64,000 nucleotides of DNA, from contig NZ_SWCN01000009.1 in assembly GCF_005116575.1 (NCBI RefSeq), positions 1-64,000 of the forward strand. The letters are read 5' to 3'. Shown piece after piece: positions 19,145-28,489 of the stretch. Under the pieces are notes generated by a model, which saw only the letters and a list, made by a program, of their open reading frames with translations, was not told where the DNA came from and did no database searches. The position numbers and the translations under genes were made by a program. Every line of letters starts with the position of its first letter. The first letter of the stretch is position 1. The stretch comes from Desulforhopalus sp. IMCC35007. Lineage in GTDB: Bacteria > Desulfobacterota > Desulfobulbia > Desulfobulbales > Desulfocapsaceae.

Positions 19145-20164
19145 TCAGATCTTAAAATATGACTTGTACCAGTCAACGAAACGACCAATGCCAAATTCCA
19201 GGCTCGTAGCAGGCTTATAGTCAAAATCATCGACAAGGTCGTCGACGTTGGCATAGGTTGCAGGCACATCTCCAGGTTGCATGGGGAGGAAGTTCTTCTC
19301 GGCCTTACGTCCCAGACACTCTTCCAGAACTTCAATGTATCTCAAGAGCTTTTCTTTATTATTGTTGCCAATATTATAGACCCTGTAAGGGCAGTATGAT
19401 GTCGCCGGGTCAGGTCTATCTCCACTCCAGTTGAGATTACCTTGCGGAGTTTTATGGATCACACGGAAAACACCTTCTACAATATCATCGATATAAGTGA
19501 AATCACGCTCCATCTTACCATTGTTAAAAACATCTATGGGACGGTTTTCCAAAATCGCCTTGGTAAAAAGAAATAAGGCCATGTCAGGCCGCCCCCATGG
19601 TCCGTAGACAGTAAAAAATCGTAGCCCGGTTGTAGGGAGATTAAAAAGGTGACTGTAGGTATGGGCCATCAGCTCATTGGCTTTTTTGGATGCAGCATAC
19701 AAAGAAACCGGATGATCAACATTATCATGCACCGAAAAAGGCATCCTGGTGTTCGCGCCGTAGACGGAGCTTGACGATGCATAGACAAGATGCTTCACCC
19801 CTGTATGTCTGCAACCTTCAAGAATATTAACAAAACCAACCAGGTTGGTATCCACGTAGGAATGAGGGTTGATAAGAGAATACCTGACCCCCGCCTGGGC
19901 TGCCAGATTCACCACCGCATCAAAACTGTGCTGCTGAAAAAGACTTTCCACAGCAGCCCGATCTGCAAGGTCGATCTTGGCATGGCTAAAGTTTTCGCCA
20001 GTCGCCAATGCTGCCATTCTATCTACTTTCAGCTGTGGATCATAATAATCATTGAGATTATCAAGAGCGACAACCTCGGTTCCCACCGCAGTAAGACGTT
20101 GCGCAAGATGGGCCCCAATAAAGCCGGCACCGCCGGTGATGAGTACTTTCTTTATCTCATTCAT
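19145..20164 (-). CDS. NAD-dependent sugar-nucleotide epimerase (UDP-glucuronate 4-epimerase type)
   Basis: 339 aa, an extended short-chain dehydrogenase. The Rossmann glycine motif [15 protein letters not shown] is at the N-terminus, followed by [12 protein letters not shown], a hallmark of UDP-glucuronate/galacturonate 4-epimerases. The catalytic Ser-Tyr-Lys set is seen as SSSSVYG near 128 and YAASKKANE near 154. [17 protein letters not shown] near 179 is also typical of this subgroup. The product would serve surface polysaccharide synthesis. It is a lone gene, convergent with dxs, with the aldolase gene 50 bases upstream on the same strand. Confidence 0.88.
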   Translation of the reverse strand: MNEIKKVLITGGAGFIGAHLAQRLTAVGTEVVALDNLNDYYDPQLKVDRMAALATGENFSHAKIDLADRAAVESLFQQHSFDAVVNLAAQAGVRYSLINPHSYVDTNLVGFVNILEGCRHTGVKHLVYASSSSVYGANTRMPFSVHDNVDHPVSLYAASKKANELMAHTYSHLFNLPTTGLRFFTVYGPWGRPDMALFLFTKAILENRPIDVFNNGKMERDFTYIDDIVEGVFRVIHKTPQGNLNWSGDRPDPATSYCPYRVYNIGNNNKEKLLRYIEVLEECLGRKAEKNFLPMQPGDVPATYANVDDLVDDFDYKPATSLEFGIGRFVDWYKSYFKI

Positions 20165-20214
20165 TCCTGTTACTTATCCTTTTACCAAATACCTTGTTTG
20201 TCCTGTAAAAGACA

Positions 20215-21483
20215 TCAATCGTCAAAATCACCTTCCGGACCACTATTTACAACCAAAGTTTTTGCTCGTTCAATTATTTTTTCCCTGGTCCAGTCGGCAG
20301 GATCTTCAATTTGCTTACCCTTGGAGCCAAGATCGTAAGAGCCCGCTTTGACTAATAATTCCTTCCCAAGTGTTCCTGATCCTTCAGCATTAAAAACATT
20401 GGTCAGCATATTGTAGACAAAAGCTTCAACCCGAGCAGCCATTCGCTCGCGAACTTTTTTATCTTGAGCCAGAATTGTCGTCTCAAAGGGAAGATTGAGT
20501 TTTTTATAGTCCCCCGCTTTCCATCCCTGTTTCTCAGCATGGGCTACCATTTTTTCCCAGGTTTCCTCTGTCACCCCTTCCCCTTTCACCTTGATGAAAT
20601 TGCCGCTACTGTCCTGGAGTGCATTGCCGTAATCGTTGACTTCCAGCCCCCAGGAGACCATCTGCAGGGCAGTGGCTACATTTGCCTTGGTTGTATGGGT
20701 CTGAGTACTGATTGCTCGTAACTTATCAGAGTTATTTCCAGATGTTCCGTGTTGTGCTCCGGACACCCCATAGGCAACCAGATGCTTATGTATTTCGGCT
20801 GTCAGCTCCACCTGAATGCCGGTACCGCTGGCCTCCAGACCGTGGGATGAACCATTATTGAGGGCAATCCAGTCAGCAAATATCTTCCTGCTGTTCAGCC
20901 CTCTGATCAAAAAGGTCGCATCATCAACTGTAGAAAGGCCCTGGTTTCCCTTAATCTCACCCACTTCGGTTTCAAGTCCCGCCCAGCCGGGAATATAGCC
21001 GGCCAGTGCAATATTAGCCAACAGATTATCAGCATCGGGCATATGGGAGGCATCTACAGCAATAGAGGTAATTCCCGCCTCAAACATTGAAGGGATCTCC
21101 ATTTTAGCATAGGGCAGATCAGCCTCGCTCTTGATACCATAATGGTCGGCATGAATGGCCACCGGAATGGTAATCCCCAGTTCATTACAAATGGCATCTA
21201 CCTGACGGGCAATATTATAAAAATTAACAGGACAATAGTTACACTCAGATCGTGCTATTTCAACAAGAAGTGCAGCGTCGGCACGTTGGGCTGCCTGGAG
21301 GGCTCCACGAATGACAAGATTGCTGCGGCCATTTGCGGCAATTGTCATTGCAGAGCCTTTGGCAACAAGAGCCTGATCAACGACTTTACCACTGACAATG
21401 AGTGCTTTCGAGTTGGGAAAGAGACGGGCTATATTGGGTGGTCGGCCTGTTTGAATAAGCTTTTCAAAATCAGATTGAGACAT
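20215..21483 (-). CDS. Class II fructose-bisphosphate aldolase family protein (long form)
   Basis: 422 aa from the ATG at 21483, chosen because ggaggt lies 7 bases upstream; an in-frame ATG 5 codons earlier overlaps that ribosome site. Class II aldolases cleave or form fructose 1,6-bisphosphate with a zinc ion. Visible are IPVAIHADHYGIK near 110 with the zinc and catalytic residues, ALNNGSSHGLEA near 208, and GAQHGTSGN near 248. The C-terminal third is longer than in the standard ~350-aa enzyme. With the FBPase at 1046 it fits gluconeogenesis, but a related ketose-bisphosphate substrate is possible. Confidence 0.82.
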   Translation of the reverse strand: MSQSDFEKLIQTGRPPNIARLFPNSKALIVSGKVVDQALVAKGSAMTIAANGRSNLVIRGALQAAQRADAALLVEIARSECNYCPVNFYNIARQVDAICNELGITIPVAIHADHYGIKSEADLPYAKMEIPSMFEAGITSIAVDASHMPDADNLLANIALAGYIPGWAGLETEVGEIKGNQGLSTVDDATFLIRGLNSRKIFADWIALNNGSSHGLEASGTGIQVELTAEIHKHLVAYGVSGAQHGTSGNNSDKLRAISTQTHTTKANVATALQMVSWGLEVNDYGNALQDSSGNFIKVKGEGVTEETWEKMVAHAEKQGWKAGDYKKLNLPFETTILAQDKKVRERMAARVEAFVYNMLTNVFNAEGSGTLGKELLVKAGSYDLGSKGKQIEDPADWTREKIIERAKTLVVNSGPEGDFDD

Positions 21484-21627
21484 AATTAATACCTCCACAT
21501 ACGATAATTAACGGCCACTGAGGGAAACTCCCCCACTTGATCCGGTGTATAGAGTAACCAAATGAACTCTCTCACTTATAATGCAGAGAGTATCATAAAT
21601 CCAGTTAGGAAAACGGCCAGGCTCACA

Positions 21628-22403
21628 TTATTCTTCAATGACTTTTCCGTCAAAACCGCTGAAACCTTTCTTGCCAAAAATCCACACCGCAACAACGCTG
21701 ATTTCATAGAGAACCATCAGCGGGACACCCATCATCAATTGATTGACGATATCAGGTGTCGGGGTCAGGATTGCGGCAATTATAAAATTGATCAGAATGG
21801 AATATTTGCGATTCCTGTTGAGAAAGGCAACATCAATGATTCCAATTTTAGCAAGAAAGACCATAAAAAGCGGCATTTCAAAAATGACGCCAAAGGCAAG
21901 AAGCAATCTTGTCGCCAGGGAAAAATATTCACTTACTGCAGGCAGAGAAGTGAGAAACTCGTTATTATAACCGACTAAAAATTTAAAGGCAGGAGGGAAA
22001 ACAACGAAATAGCCAAAAGCGGCACCACCGATAAAGCAGAATGACGAAAGTGCCGTAAAAGGAATGAGAACACGCTTTTCATGCTTAAAGAGGCCCGGAG
22101 AGACAAACCGCCATATTTGAGAAAATATTACTGGACAACCAAGTAGAAGACCACAGACCAGGGCGAGCTTTAGATAAAAAAAAACCCTTCCTGATACGAG
22201 GTGAAGATAAGGGAGGTCCCTTCCGGCAGAACATCGGTGAGGGGTTTGAAAAACCAGGTGCCAATGGGACGGATCACAGTGTAGGAAAGACAAAACCCCA
22301 CAAATACAGCGATAAACGACAGGATCAGGCAGGATCTCAATTCACGAAGATGCTCTGTAAGCGCCTGCTTTTCTAAATTTTCACTTCCACCTTCACTCTT
22401 CAT
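21628..22403 (-). CDS. tatC: Twin-arginine translocase subunit TatC, interrupted by a frameshift in a T9 run
   Basis: Two overlapping frames together make one TatC of ~260 aa, the membrane receptor of the Tat export pathway. The first part (from ATG 22403) has LTEHLRELRSCLILSF and ends TSYQEGFFFI. The second (to 21628) resumes with FFYLKLALVCGLLLGCPVIF and runs through FSQIWRFVSPGLFKHEKR and FEMPLFMVFLAK to the C-terminus. The break lies exactly at a run of nine T on the coding strand (22176-22184). Ten would give the expected EGFFFYLKL. All TatC hallmarks are otherwise intact, so this is either a sequencing error, a recent knock-out, or slippage-dependent expression. No tatA/B is adjacent. 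Confidence 0.88.
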
Positions 22404-22605
22404 ATGGCATAGTCACTGATTATTTTTAATGAGTGCATCAAGTTTAGAGAGAACAGACCTCACCTCCAAAATCTTCCGTTTTCGCGTTACGGACAACACG
22501 TCAGTTCTTTACCATCTGGTCCCAAATTTGGCAAGCAGATCACCTGATTTTTGAGCTGGCGATAACACCCCATATTCATTCCACACCTACCTGGACATCC
22601 CAAAC

Positions 22606-22935
22606 ATGCCAATAACCGCTCCCCCAACACCTTCATCATCGCCCCAGAACTGGTTTGTTTATATTGTCTGCTGCTCGGATAACTCCCTGTATACAGGGGT
22701 AACCACAGATGTAACAAGACGGCTGCATGAGCATAACAACACAGCACGAGGGGCGAAATACACTCGCTGCAGGCGCCCAGTAACTCTTGTTTACTTTGAG
22801 CAACAAGAATCACGACACAGCGCCTGCAAGAGGGAGTACGCAATAAAACACATGCGGCCTGAGCTAAAAAAGCAACTCATTCAGGCCAGCAACGCCACAC
22901 TCCATTTAGGAGAAGGAAGTGCGGATCTTGTCTGA
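22606..22935 (+). CDS. GIY-YIG endonuclease-like protein (YhbQ family)
   Basis: 109 aa, a single GIY-YIG domain. The motif appears as FVYIVCCSDNSLYTGVT (VYI...YTG) near residues 17-34, with the conserved Arg in DVTRRLHEHN and the Glu in FEQQESRHSACKREYAIK. The family (YhbQ/UPF0213) consists of small single-domain nucleases with poorly known DNA-repair-like roles. It is the only plus-strand gene in this stretch; its last 30 bases overlap the 3' end of the opposing core-MetE gene. The first ~14 residues are Pro/Ser-rich and the start is not backed by a clear ribosome site. Confidence 0.85.
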   Translation: MPITAPPTPSSSPQNWFVYIVCCSDNSLYTGVTTDVTRRLHEHNNTARGAKYTRCRRPVTLVYFEQQESRHSACKREYAIKHMRPELKKQLIQASNATLHLGEGSADLV

Positions 22936-23973
22936 AACCCCTTTCGTTAACTCCAGAACCCTTTTGGCCTGAGCAAAAGACACCGCTCCCGTTCCACAGC
23001 TTGGGGTGATAAATGACTGTTGATACACCACCTCCTCACTGATCCCCAAAGCCACAAGCTGTCTGGTCTGTTCAAACCATTTGGCAACTAGACCATCCAC
23101 CGTCTCTTTTTCAATGAACTCGGGGCTTGTTGGAACGATACCAGAGGCTAAAAAGCCTCCACGCGCAAAGAACTCAACCAGCTTATCCGCATAGAGTACA
23201 AGACGATCAAAGTAGGAGTAGGCATCAAAGCTGACGATATCCACCTTGGCATCAAAGAGCACCGGCCATTCTGTATTGGCACATACATGAACGCCTGTAA
23301 GACCTTTTTCTGCCTTCACGCCTTCAAAAACTTCCATTAAACAGGCAACGATATCCTCCTGGGTAATTGTGATATAGGCCGAAGTTCCAAGGCCTGCGAG
23401 ACCAGGTTCATCAAAGAACATGATAGGCTGACCGCCAAGTTTTGCCATTTTTCTGGTCTGCCATCTCGCTTTTAAGCCAAGGAGCTTAATTGCAATATCA
23501 CGGAGCTGGTCATCGTAAAAAATCGCCCGGTTGTTCTGATCCACAAGACCTGTACAAAAGGTCACGGGACCTGTGGTCTGACCTTTCAGGCTGAGAAAAC
23601 TGCCGGCACGCTTTTCTGCAGCCTCCATAAAAGTGAAAAAGCCTTTTGCGTACTTTTCAGTCAGCTCAAATCTTGAGCCCTCAAGAGGGCCCCCGCCCTC
23701 TGTAATCATGAGATACTCTTCGTAAAAGCTGAGCACTTCTGCATCAAAGTCCGCATCGGTTCCGTCCACAAACAGCTTTCCATCACATTCACCGATGCTT
23801 GGAAACCCAGCAACATACTGGCGAATCATTCCTTCTTCCTGGTACATGGGCAGCTGGGGCCAGAGAGGGAATTCAGGGGTGTACTCAAATATGAGTTCGG
23901 TTGCTTCACTATGATCGGCTATGGGTAAACTACCGATTAATAAAGGACGACATTGGGGAGATATGAGAGACAT
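22906..23973 (-). CDS. Core-MetE-type methionine synthase (MetE C-terminal domain/UROD superfamily)
   Basis: 355 aa, half the length of classical MetE; only the catalytic C-terminal barrel is present. The zinc ligands are recognisable: His and Cys in GVHVCANTEW near residue 216 and Cys in FITPSCGTGAVSF near 328. The N-terminal LIGSLPIAD block is typical of the short family. Such core-MetE proteins in anaerobes are thought to take methyl groups from a corrinoid protein rather than methyl-folate, which would fit the Wood-Ljungdahl-type genes at 27-42 kb. A general UROD-like methyltransferase is the alternative. Confidence 0.75.
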   Translation of the reverse strand: MSLISPQCRPLLIGSLPIADHSEATELIFEYTPEFPLWPQLPMYQEEGMIRQYVAGFPSIGECDGKLFVDGTDADFDAEVLSFYEEYLMITEGGGPLEGSRFELTEKYAKGFFTFMEAAEKRAGSFLSLKGQTTGPVTFCTGLVDQNNRAIFYDDQLRDIAIKLLGLKARWQTRKMAKLGGQPIMFFDEPGLAGLGTSAYITITQEDIVACLMEVFEGVKAEKGLTGVHVCANTEWPVLFDAKVDIVSFDAYSYFDRLVLYADKLVEFFARGGFLASGIVPTSPEFIEKETVDGLVAKWFEQTRQLVALGISEEVVYQQSFITPSCGTGAVSFAQAKRVLELTKGVSDKIRTSFS

Positions 23974-24086
23974 TCAAGGCTACCTTTTTAAAAAATTACG
24001 GGAAATTGTTTCAAACAGCAGCAAGAAATTAAGATGAATATGGAAATTGTCACCTGTTTTTTTCAGGATCCTGCATCCGACAGGTA

Positions 24087-25274
24087 TCACCTCATCAACT
24101 GTTTCACCGCATTTTCAAGTCCATCGAGAGAAAGTTCAAACATCGGAAAAATATTCCCGATGACCTTAATAGTATGAGTATAAGGCCAGTGCTGCTGTGA
24201 AATAGGGTTGAGCCACACAGAATAACGAAAGTATTCAGCAATATATTTCAGCTGTTCCACGGACGGCTTCCCACTTCGCTCAAATGCATAAATTGATCCG
24301 TCTGTGGACATCAGCTCGTAGGGCGCCATACTGGCATCGCCCACAATAATGCATCTCGTTTCGGGATCATTTCGGACAAACTGATGAATGGGAAAGGCCT
24401 TTTTATATCTACCGGGGTCTTCCCAGACAAGATCATAGATGGTGTTATGGAAATAATAAATCTTCAGCTCCTTCAGCTGCGATTTAGCATAGGCAAAAAG
24501 TGTCTGCACCAACTCAACATGGGGCTCCATTGACCAACCACCATTATCGATGAGTAAAATGACCTTAAGACGATCAACAATCCCCCTCTCAAAGACCAGT
24601 TCAATTTCCCCGCCGTTACGAATGGTTTCTCTCAAGGTTTCATCGATATTAAGACTATCTTTTGGACCGCGTGGAACGAGATTGCGGAGTTTTTTCAGAG
24701 CTTCCCCCATGGTGCTTGAAGTTAGTGGCCCTGTAGCGGAATAATCCCTGTAGCGCCTTTCACCAGCAACCTTTAAGGCCGATCTATTCCGAGAGATTCC
24801 GCCAACTCGCAGGCCACCTGGATGATTGCCCCCATGCCCCACAGGCGAAACGCCTCCTGTGCCAATCCACTTGGAGCCGCCATCGTGCCTTCCCTCTTGA
24901 TCTCTCAGCCGCTCTTTAAAATATTCGAGCACCTCATCAGGACTCATAGTTGAGAGTTTATCCCGGTCAACCCCTAAGGCATCGGCGAGGCCTTTTGGGT
25001 CTTTGAGCCACTCATGAACAAGGCTCTCAGCCAGCAGATCCAGGGCCTTTTGGTCAACTTCTGTGAGCTCGGTTCCAGCAAAGACATGAGAAAAAACCTG
25101 ATCATAAAGATCAAAATATTTTTCACTTTTCACAAGAACCATTCTCGCTGTAGTGTAGAGATCCTCAAGGGAGGCGATAAGATTCATCGACATGGCCCTG
25201 TGCAGTGTCAGAAAAGATGTCGGACTCACAGGAATACCAACATCTCGCAGGGTATAGAAAAACTGAACAAACAT
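24087..25274 (-). CDS. VWA-domain protein, CoxE-like
   Basis: 395 aa. The N-terminus (MFVQFFYTLRDVGIPVSPTS) is typical of CoxE-like partners of MoxR ATPases. A Gly-rich low-complexity linker near 128-160 carries GGSKWIGTGGVSPVGHGG. The von Willebrand A domain follows, with the metal site starting LLIDNGGWSM near residue 235 (D-x-G-x-S variant) and a later IIVGDASMAPYEL. MoxR plus VWA pairs act as chaperone systems that mature or insert metal centres into target proteins. It lies 14 bases behind the MoxR gene, surely one operon. No target enzyme is adjacent. Confidence 0.86.
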   Translation of the reverse strand: MFVQFFYTLRDVGIPVSPTSFLTLHRAMSMNLIASLEDLYTTARMVLVKSEKYFDLYDQVFSHVFAGTELTEVDQKALDLLAESLVHEWLKDPKGLADALGVDRDKLSTMSPDEVLEYFKERLRDQEGRHDGGSKWIGTGGVSPVGHGGNHPGGLRVGGISRNRSALKVAGERRYRDYSATGPLTSSTMGEALKKLRNLVPRGPKDSLNIDETLRETIRNGGEIELVFERGIVDRLKVILLIDNGGWSMEPHVELVQTLFAYAKSQLKELKIYYFHNTIYDLVWEDPGRYKKAFPIHQFVRNDPETRCIIVGDASMAPYELMSTDGSIYAFERSGKPSVEQLKYIAEYFRYSVWLNPISQQHWPYTHTIKVIGNIFPMFELSLDGLENAVKQLMR

Positions 25275-25288
25275 GCGAATCTCCTGTT

Positions 25289-26131
25289 TTAAAAAAACTT
25301 TTTCTTCATCAGGTTTGCTGTTGCTCTGGTGTAATCATTACTTTTTTTAAATAATACCCCGAGATAGGGAATCTCTTTTTTTAGTCTGCCACCATCCCGG
25401 AAATCCGGATCAGCCTGCAGGGCTCTCACCCAGTTGATGAGCTCTCTTGTCGCTGGTTTTTTTTCAATCCCGTCCACTTCACGAAGCCCAAAGAATGTTC
25501 TCACTGCGTTATCGACAAGATTTTCTGAAATATCCGTGAAATGTGCGTCAATGATTTTGCGCATCATCTTAGGGTCTGGAAAGGCAATGTGATGAAAGTT
25601 ACATCGTCCCAGAAACGGATCAGAGAGATCCTTTTTGGCATTGGAGGTGATGATAATAACAGGTCGATGTCTGGCTTGAACCACATCATCTGTCTCAATA
25701 ATATCAAACTGCATCTGGTCGAGAACATCGAGCATATCATCTTGAAACTCGGTCTCGGCCTTGTCGATCTCATCAATCAGCAGAACACATCTTCTCTCTG
25801 CAACAAACGCCTGTCCGATTTTACCCATTCGGATATAATCACTGATATTACCTACATTCCGGCTTGAATCTCCAAAGCGACTGTCATTTAATCGGGTTAA
25901 GGTGTCATATTGATACAGTGCCTCTATCAGTTTCATGCTTGATTTGACGTTTAGAACAATCAGTTCCATTCGCAAGGTTTCTGCAACCGCATGGGCAAGC
26001 ATGGTCTTGCCGGTACCGGGTTCACCCTTTAACAAAAGAGGCATTTCTAACGACATAGAAATATTAACTATTTTAGCAAGTTCCTGGTCCAGCACATATT
26101 TCTCTGAACCGGCGAAGGCTGTCATCTCCAT
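25289..26131 (-). CDS. MoxR-family AAA+ ATPase
   Basis: 280 aa with Walker A LLKGEPGTGKTMLAHAVAE near residues 32-50, Walker B CVLLIDEIDKAETEFQD near 115, and the sensor-1 block VIIITSNAKKDLSDPFLGRC near 150. It is the ATPase half of a MoxR-VWA chaperone pair with the following CoxE-like gene. AAGGAG precedes the start, and a second in-frame ATG lies two codons in. Confidence 0.9.
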   Translation of the reverse strand: MEMTAFAGSEKYVLDQELAKIVNISMSLEMPLLLKGEPGTGKTMLAHAVAETLRMELIVLNVKSSMKLIEALYQYDTLTRLNDSRFGDSSRNVGNISDYIRMGKIGQAFVAERRCVLLIDEIDKAETEFQDDMLDVLDQMQFDIIETDDVVQARHRPVIIITSNAKKDLSDPFLGRCNFHHIAFPDPKMMRKIIDAHFTDISENLVDNAVRTFFGLREVDGIEKKPATRELINWVRALQADPDFRDGGRLKKEIPYLGVLFKKSNDYTRATANLMKKKFF

Positions 26132-27096
26132 AGATTCTCCTTAAACTATGCAAAACTGCGGAAATACTGATGGTTTCATAACCGTCCAAGTCCCTGACTG
26201 TTTACAGTACCCCATTCCAACAGCCATCTCTAACATTTCTTTGTGAGCTATCGTATTTATTGCCTCCATGCTGGTTTAATCATCAGTTTATATACGATTA
26301 GGACAAAGGGCTGCCAACGGAACATAAACCACAAATCATTTTTAATGATATTTTTTTTATTAATTTTTTATATGGATAAATTTAAAATAGTATGACCGAG
26401 CACCTGGAACAAAAAAGACAATATAATATTGTTTTTACGAGTTTTATCTCCCTTTTCATTCCTCACTTGAACAGCCATGGGTAAACCCCTGACAATATCG
26501 ACTTTCTATGTGTTTTCATTGGGATTGACTTTTAAATTCTCTCTCTGTAGAGTGGGAGTTGCTAAAAAGAGTTGCAGGTCAAGAAAAACCGCAAAGCTCT
26601 GAATCAAGATACACTGAAACAGAACTTTGCTCTCTATTTCGTCTGAATTCTTGAGGGTACAAAGGAGTGCGACCGTTGATTTCATTCATTCACACCTTAG
26701 CTTTCGTCTCAGCACTGTTTCCTCTTGCTGCATTCCTGTCTCTTTTTTTCCAAATCTTCCGATTTTGTTTCAAGCTTTCCTGCTGCTTTGCAGCCGTCCC
26801 CTTCCCTTTTTGCTTCACACCTTTTTTCCAAAAGACTTTTTTAACATCCATATATAAACTGCAGCGTCCAATAAACAGATACATGACCGGGTTACCACCC
26901 TCTCACACAGGCTATATCTGATTATTTTGATAATTTCATTGCAGAAAAAAAGGCACCAGATCACGCAATAACAGACCAAGGAGGTAAATTTTAGCACGCT
27001 GGCGTAAATTCATTTTTAACCCACAATTTCTCTGCGATTGACCATCGTTTTTTGTTCAACAACAGAGGATTGGATAGGAAAAAAGGAACCACATCA
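26132..27096. other. Long intergenic region (~965 bp) without a convincing gene
   Basis: This AT-rich interval separates the divergent moxR and selenoprotein genes and must contain both promoters. The open frames in it are short, rich in Phe/Ser/Leu and lack ribosome sites, so I do not call them. A small hairpin atcatt-ttt-aatgat followed by eight T lies at 26335-26358. A strong Shine-Dalgarno-like aaggaggt lies near 26980 but has no start codon behind it. I recognise no RNA gene, operator or repeat here. Confidence 0.5.
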
Positions 27097-28419
27097 ATGT
27101 CAGAAAGTACCATCAAAATTAAAGGAAAAAAACAAAGCTCCTTTCTCGATAAGTGTAAGGAGATCATCCCCGGCGGAGGTAATCTCAACCTCTGTCTCAC
27201 ATGTGGAGCCTGCGCATCCGGCTGTCCGGCAACAGGACTTGCGGATATGGATCCACGTAAATTCCTTCGTATGTGTGCCATGGGCATGGACGAAGAAGCA
27301 ACCAAATCCCCTTGGGTCTGGATGTGCACTATGTGTCAGCGCTGCATCTATGTCTGCCCAATGAAAATAGACATTCCACAACTCGTCTACAATGCGCGTG
27401 CAACATGGGCAAGAGAAGACAGGCCTTCAGGAATAATGAAATCCTGTGATATGGCTCTGCGCAACGACTCCAACAGTGCAATGGGTACCGCTCCCGATGA
27501 TTTTATCTTTGTAGTTGAAGATGTGCTCGAAGAATACAAAGAAGCCCAACCTGAATTCAAAGATATGGTCGCACCAATTGATAAGGAAGGTGCTTTTTTC
27601 TTTATCAATCAAAACTCCCGCGAGCCGGTAACAGAGCCAGACGAAATGGTTCCTTTATGGAAAATCCTCAACCTCGCCGGTGTCGACTGGACCTATGGAA
27701 GCAGAGGCTGGGCTGCAGAAAACTACTGCATGTTCCTGGCCGATGACGACTGTTGGGAAAGAGTTACCCGGGTCTCTGCGGAGCAGGCCGATTCCCTCGG
27801 CTGCAAGGTATTTCTCAACACGGAATGAGGACACATAACATTCTCAGTCCGGGCTGGACTGAAAAAATTTAATATCGATCACAAATTTGAAGTTGCCTCA
27901 ATCTACACGTACTACGCAAAGTGGATTCGCGAAGGTCGGCTCAAGGTGAGTTCTGACTGGAACAAGGACCGTAAAATTAAATTTACCGTTCAGGATCCCT
28001 GTCAGATCGTCCGCAAAGGTGAAGGCGACGTGGTCGCCGATGATTTACGCTTCGTCATAAAATCTATCGTTGGTGAAGAAAATGTCATAGAGATGACCCC
28101 CAATAAATCAAACAACTACTGTTGTGGCGGTGGTGGAGGATTTCTCCAATCAGGATTTACTGAAGAACGTAGAGCCTACGGGAAAATTAAGTACGATCAG
28201 ATTATTAAAACAGGTGCGGATTACTGCATCACGGGTTGCCATAACTGTCATGCCCAGGTTCATGACATCGGCCATCATTACGGAGGGAGCTACGGTACTG
28301 TACACGTGTGGACACTCATCTGCCTCTCACTTGGCATCCTCGGCCCTAACGAAAGAGCATATCTTGGAGATGACTTAAAAGATGTAAATGTATTTCACCC
28401 TGAAACTGCCCTGTACTAA
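27097..28419 (+). CDS. HdrC-HdrB-like iron-sulfur selenoprotein (in-frame UGA = Sec244)
   Basis: 440 aa if the TGA at 27826 is read as selenocysteine. The start is ATG 27097 behind aaaaggaacc. The N-terminal HdrC-like part has two [4Fe-4S] motifs: Cys33/36/39/43 (CLTCGACASGC) and Cys77/80/83/87 (CTMCQRCIYVC). The rest is HdrB/HdrD-like with CCG-type Cys motifs: NYC near 214, NTE-U-GH at 241-246, DPCQIV, NYCCGGGGG and GCHNCHAQVH. The frame continues unchanged after the TGA (GHITFSVRAGL and onward), and a SECIS-like hairpin follows the codon. This cysteine position is where the non-cubane cluster or redox site of CCG domains forms. It heads the metF-hdrA-mvhD-metV-metF run, so it is the likely Hdr partner that passes electrons from the bifurcating flavoprotein. 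Annotation pipelines will split it at the UGA. Confidence 0.85.
27826..27862 (+). promoter_or_regulatory. Selenocysteine UGA codon with SECIS-like hairpin
   Basis: TGA at 27826-27828 is followed by tcagtcc (27844-27850), a loop gggct (27851-27855) and ggactga (27856-27862). This makes a perfect 7-bp stem whose loop starts 22 bases after the UGA and contains GG. Position, stem and G-rich apical loop fit bacterial SECIS elements read by SelB. selB/selA/selC are not in the window. Confidence 0.75.
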
Positions 28420-28432
28420 CGAAACAGGGCAG
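28406..28432 (+). repeat. Hairpin over the stop codon of the selenoprotein gene
   Basis: ctgccctgt (28406-28414) pairs with acagggcag (28424-28432), and the stop TAA (28417-28419) is in the loop. No T-run follows, so full termination before the metF-like gene is unlikely; processing or partial attenuation is possible. Confidence 0.55.
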
Positions 28433-28489
28433 GTGTATCCAGAAACACTAACGAGCTGGTATACTCTTATTTTGGAGGGAAAGAGACTT

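Noticed and set aside
26627-26921. Short open frames in the gap before the selenoprotein
   Set aside because: They lack ribosome sites, are Phe/Ser/Leu-rich translations of AT-rich DNA and overlap each other in different frames.
27826-27945. Reading the split of the Hdr protein as a frameshift or two separate genes
   Set aside because: The downstream part is in exactly the same frame as the upstream part (120 bases from the TGA to the next possible start), and the intervening codons encode a plausible continuation. A single UGA with a hairpin fits selenocysteine better.
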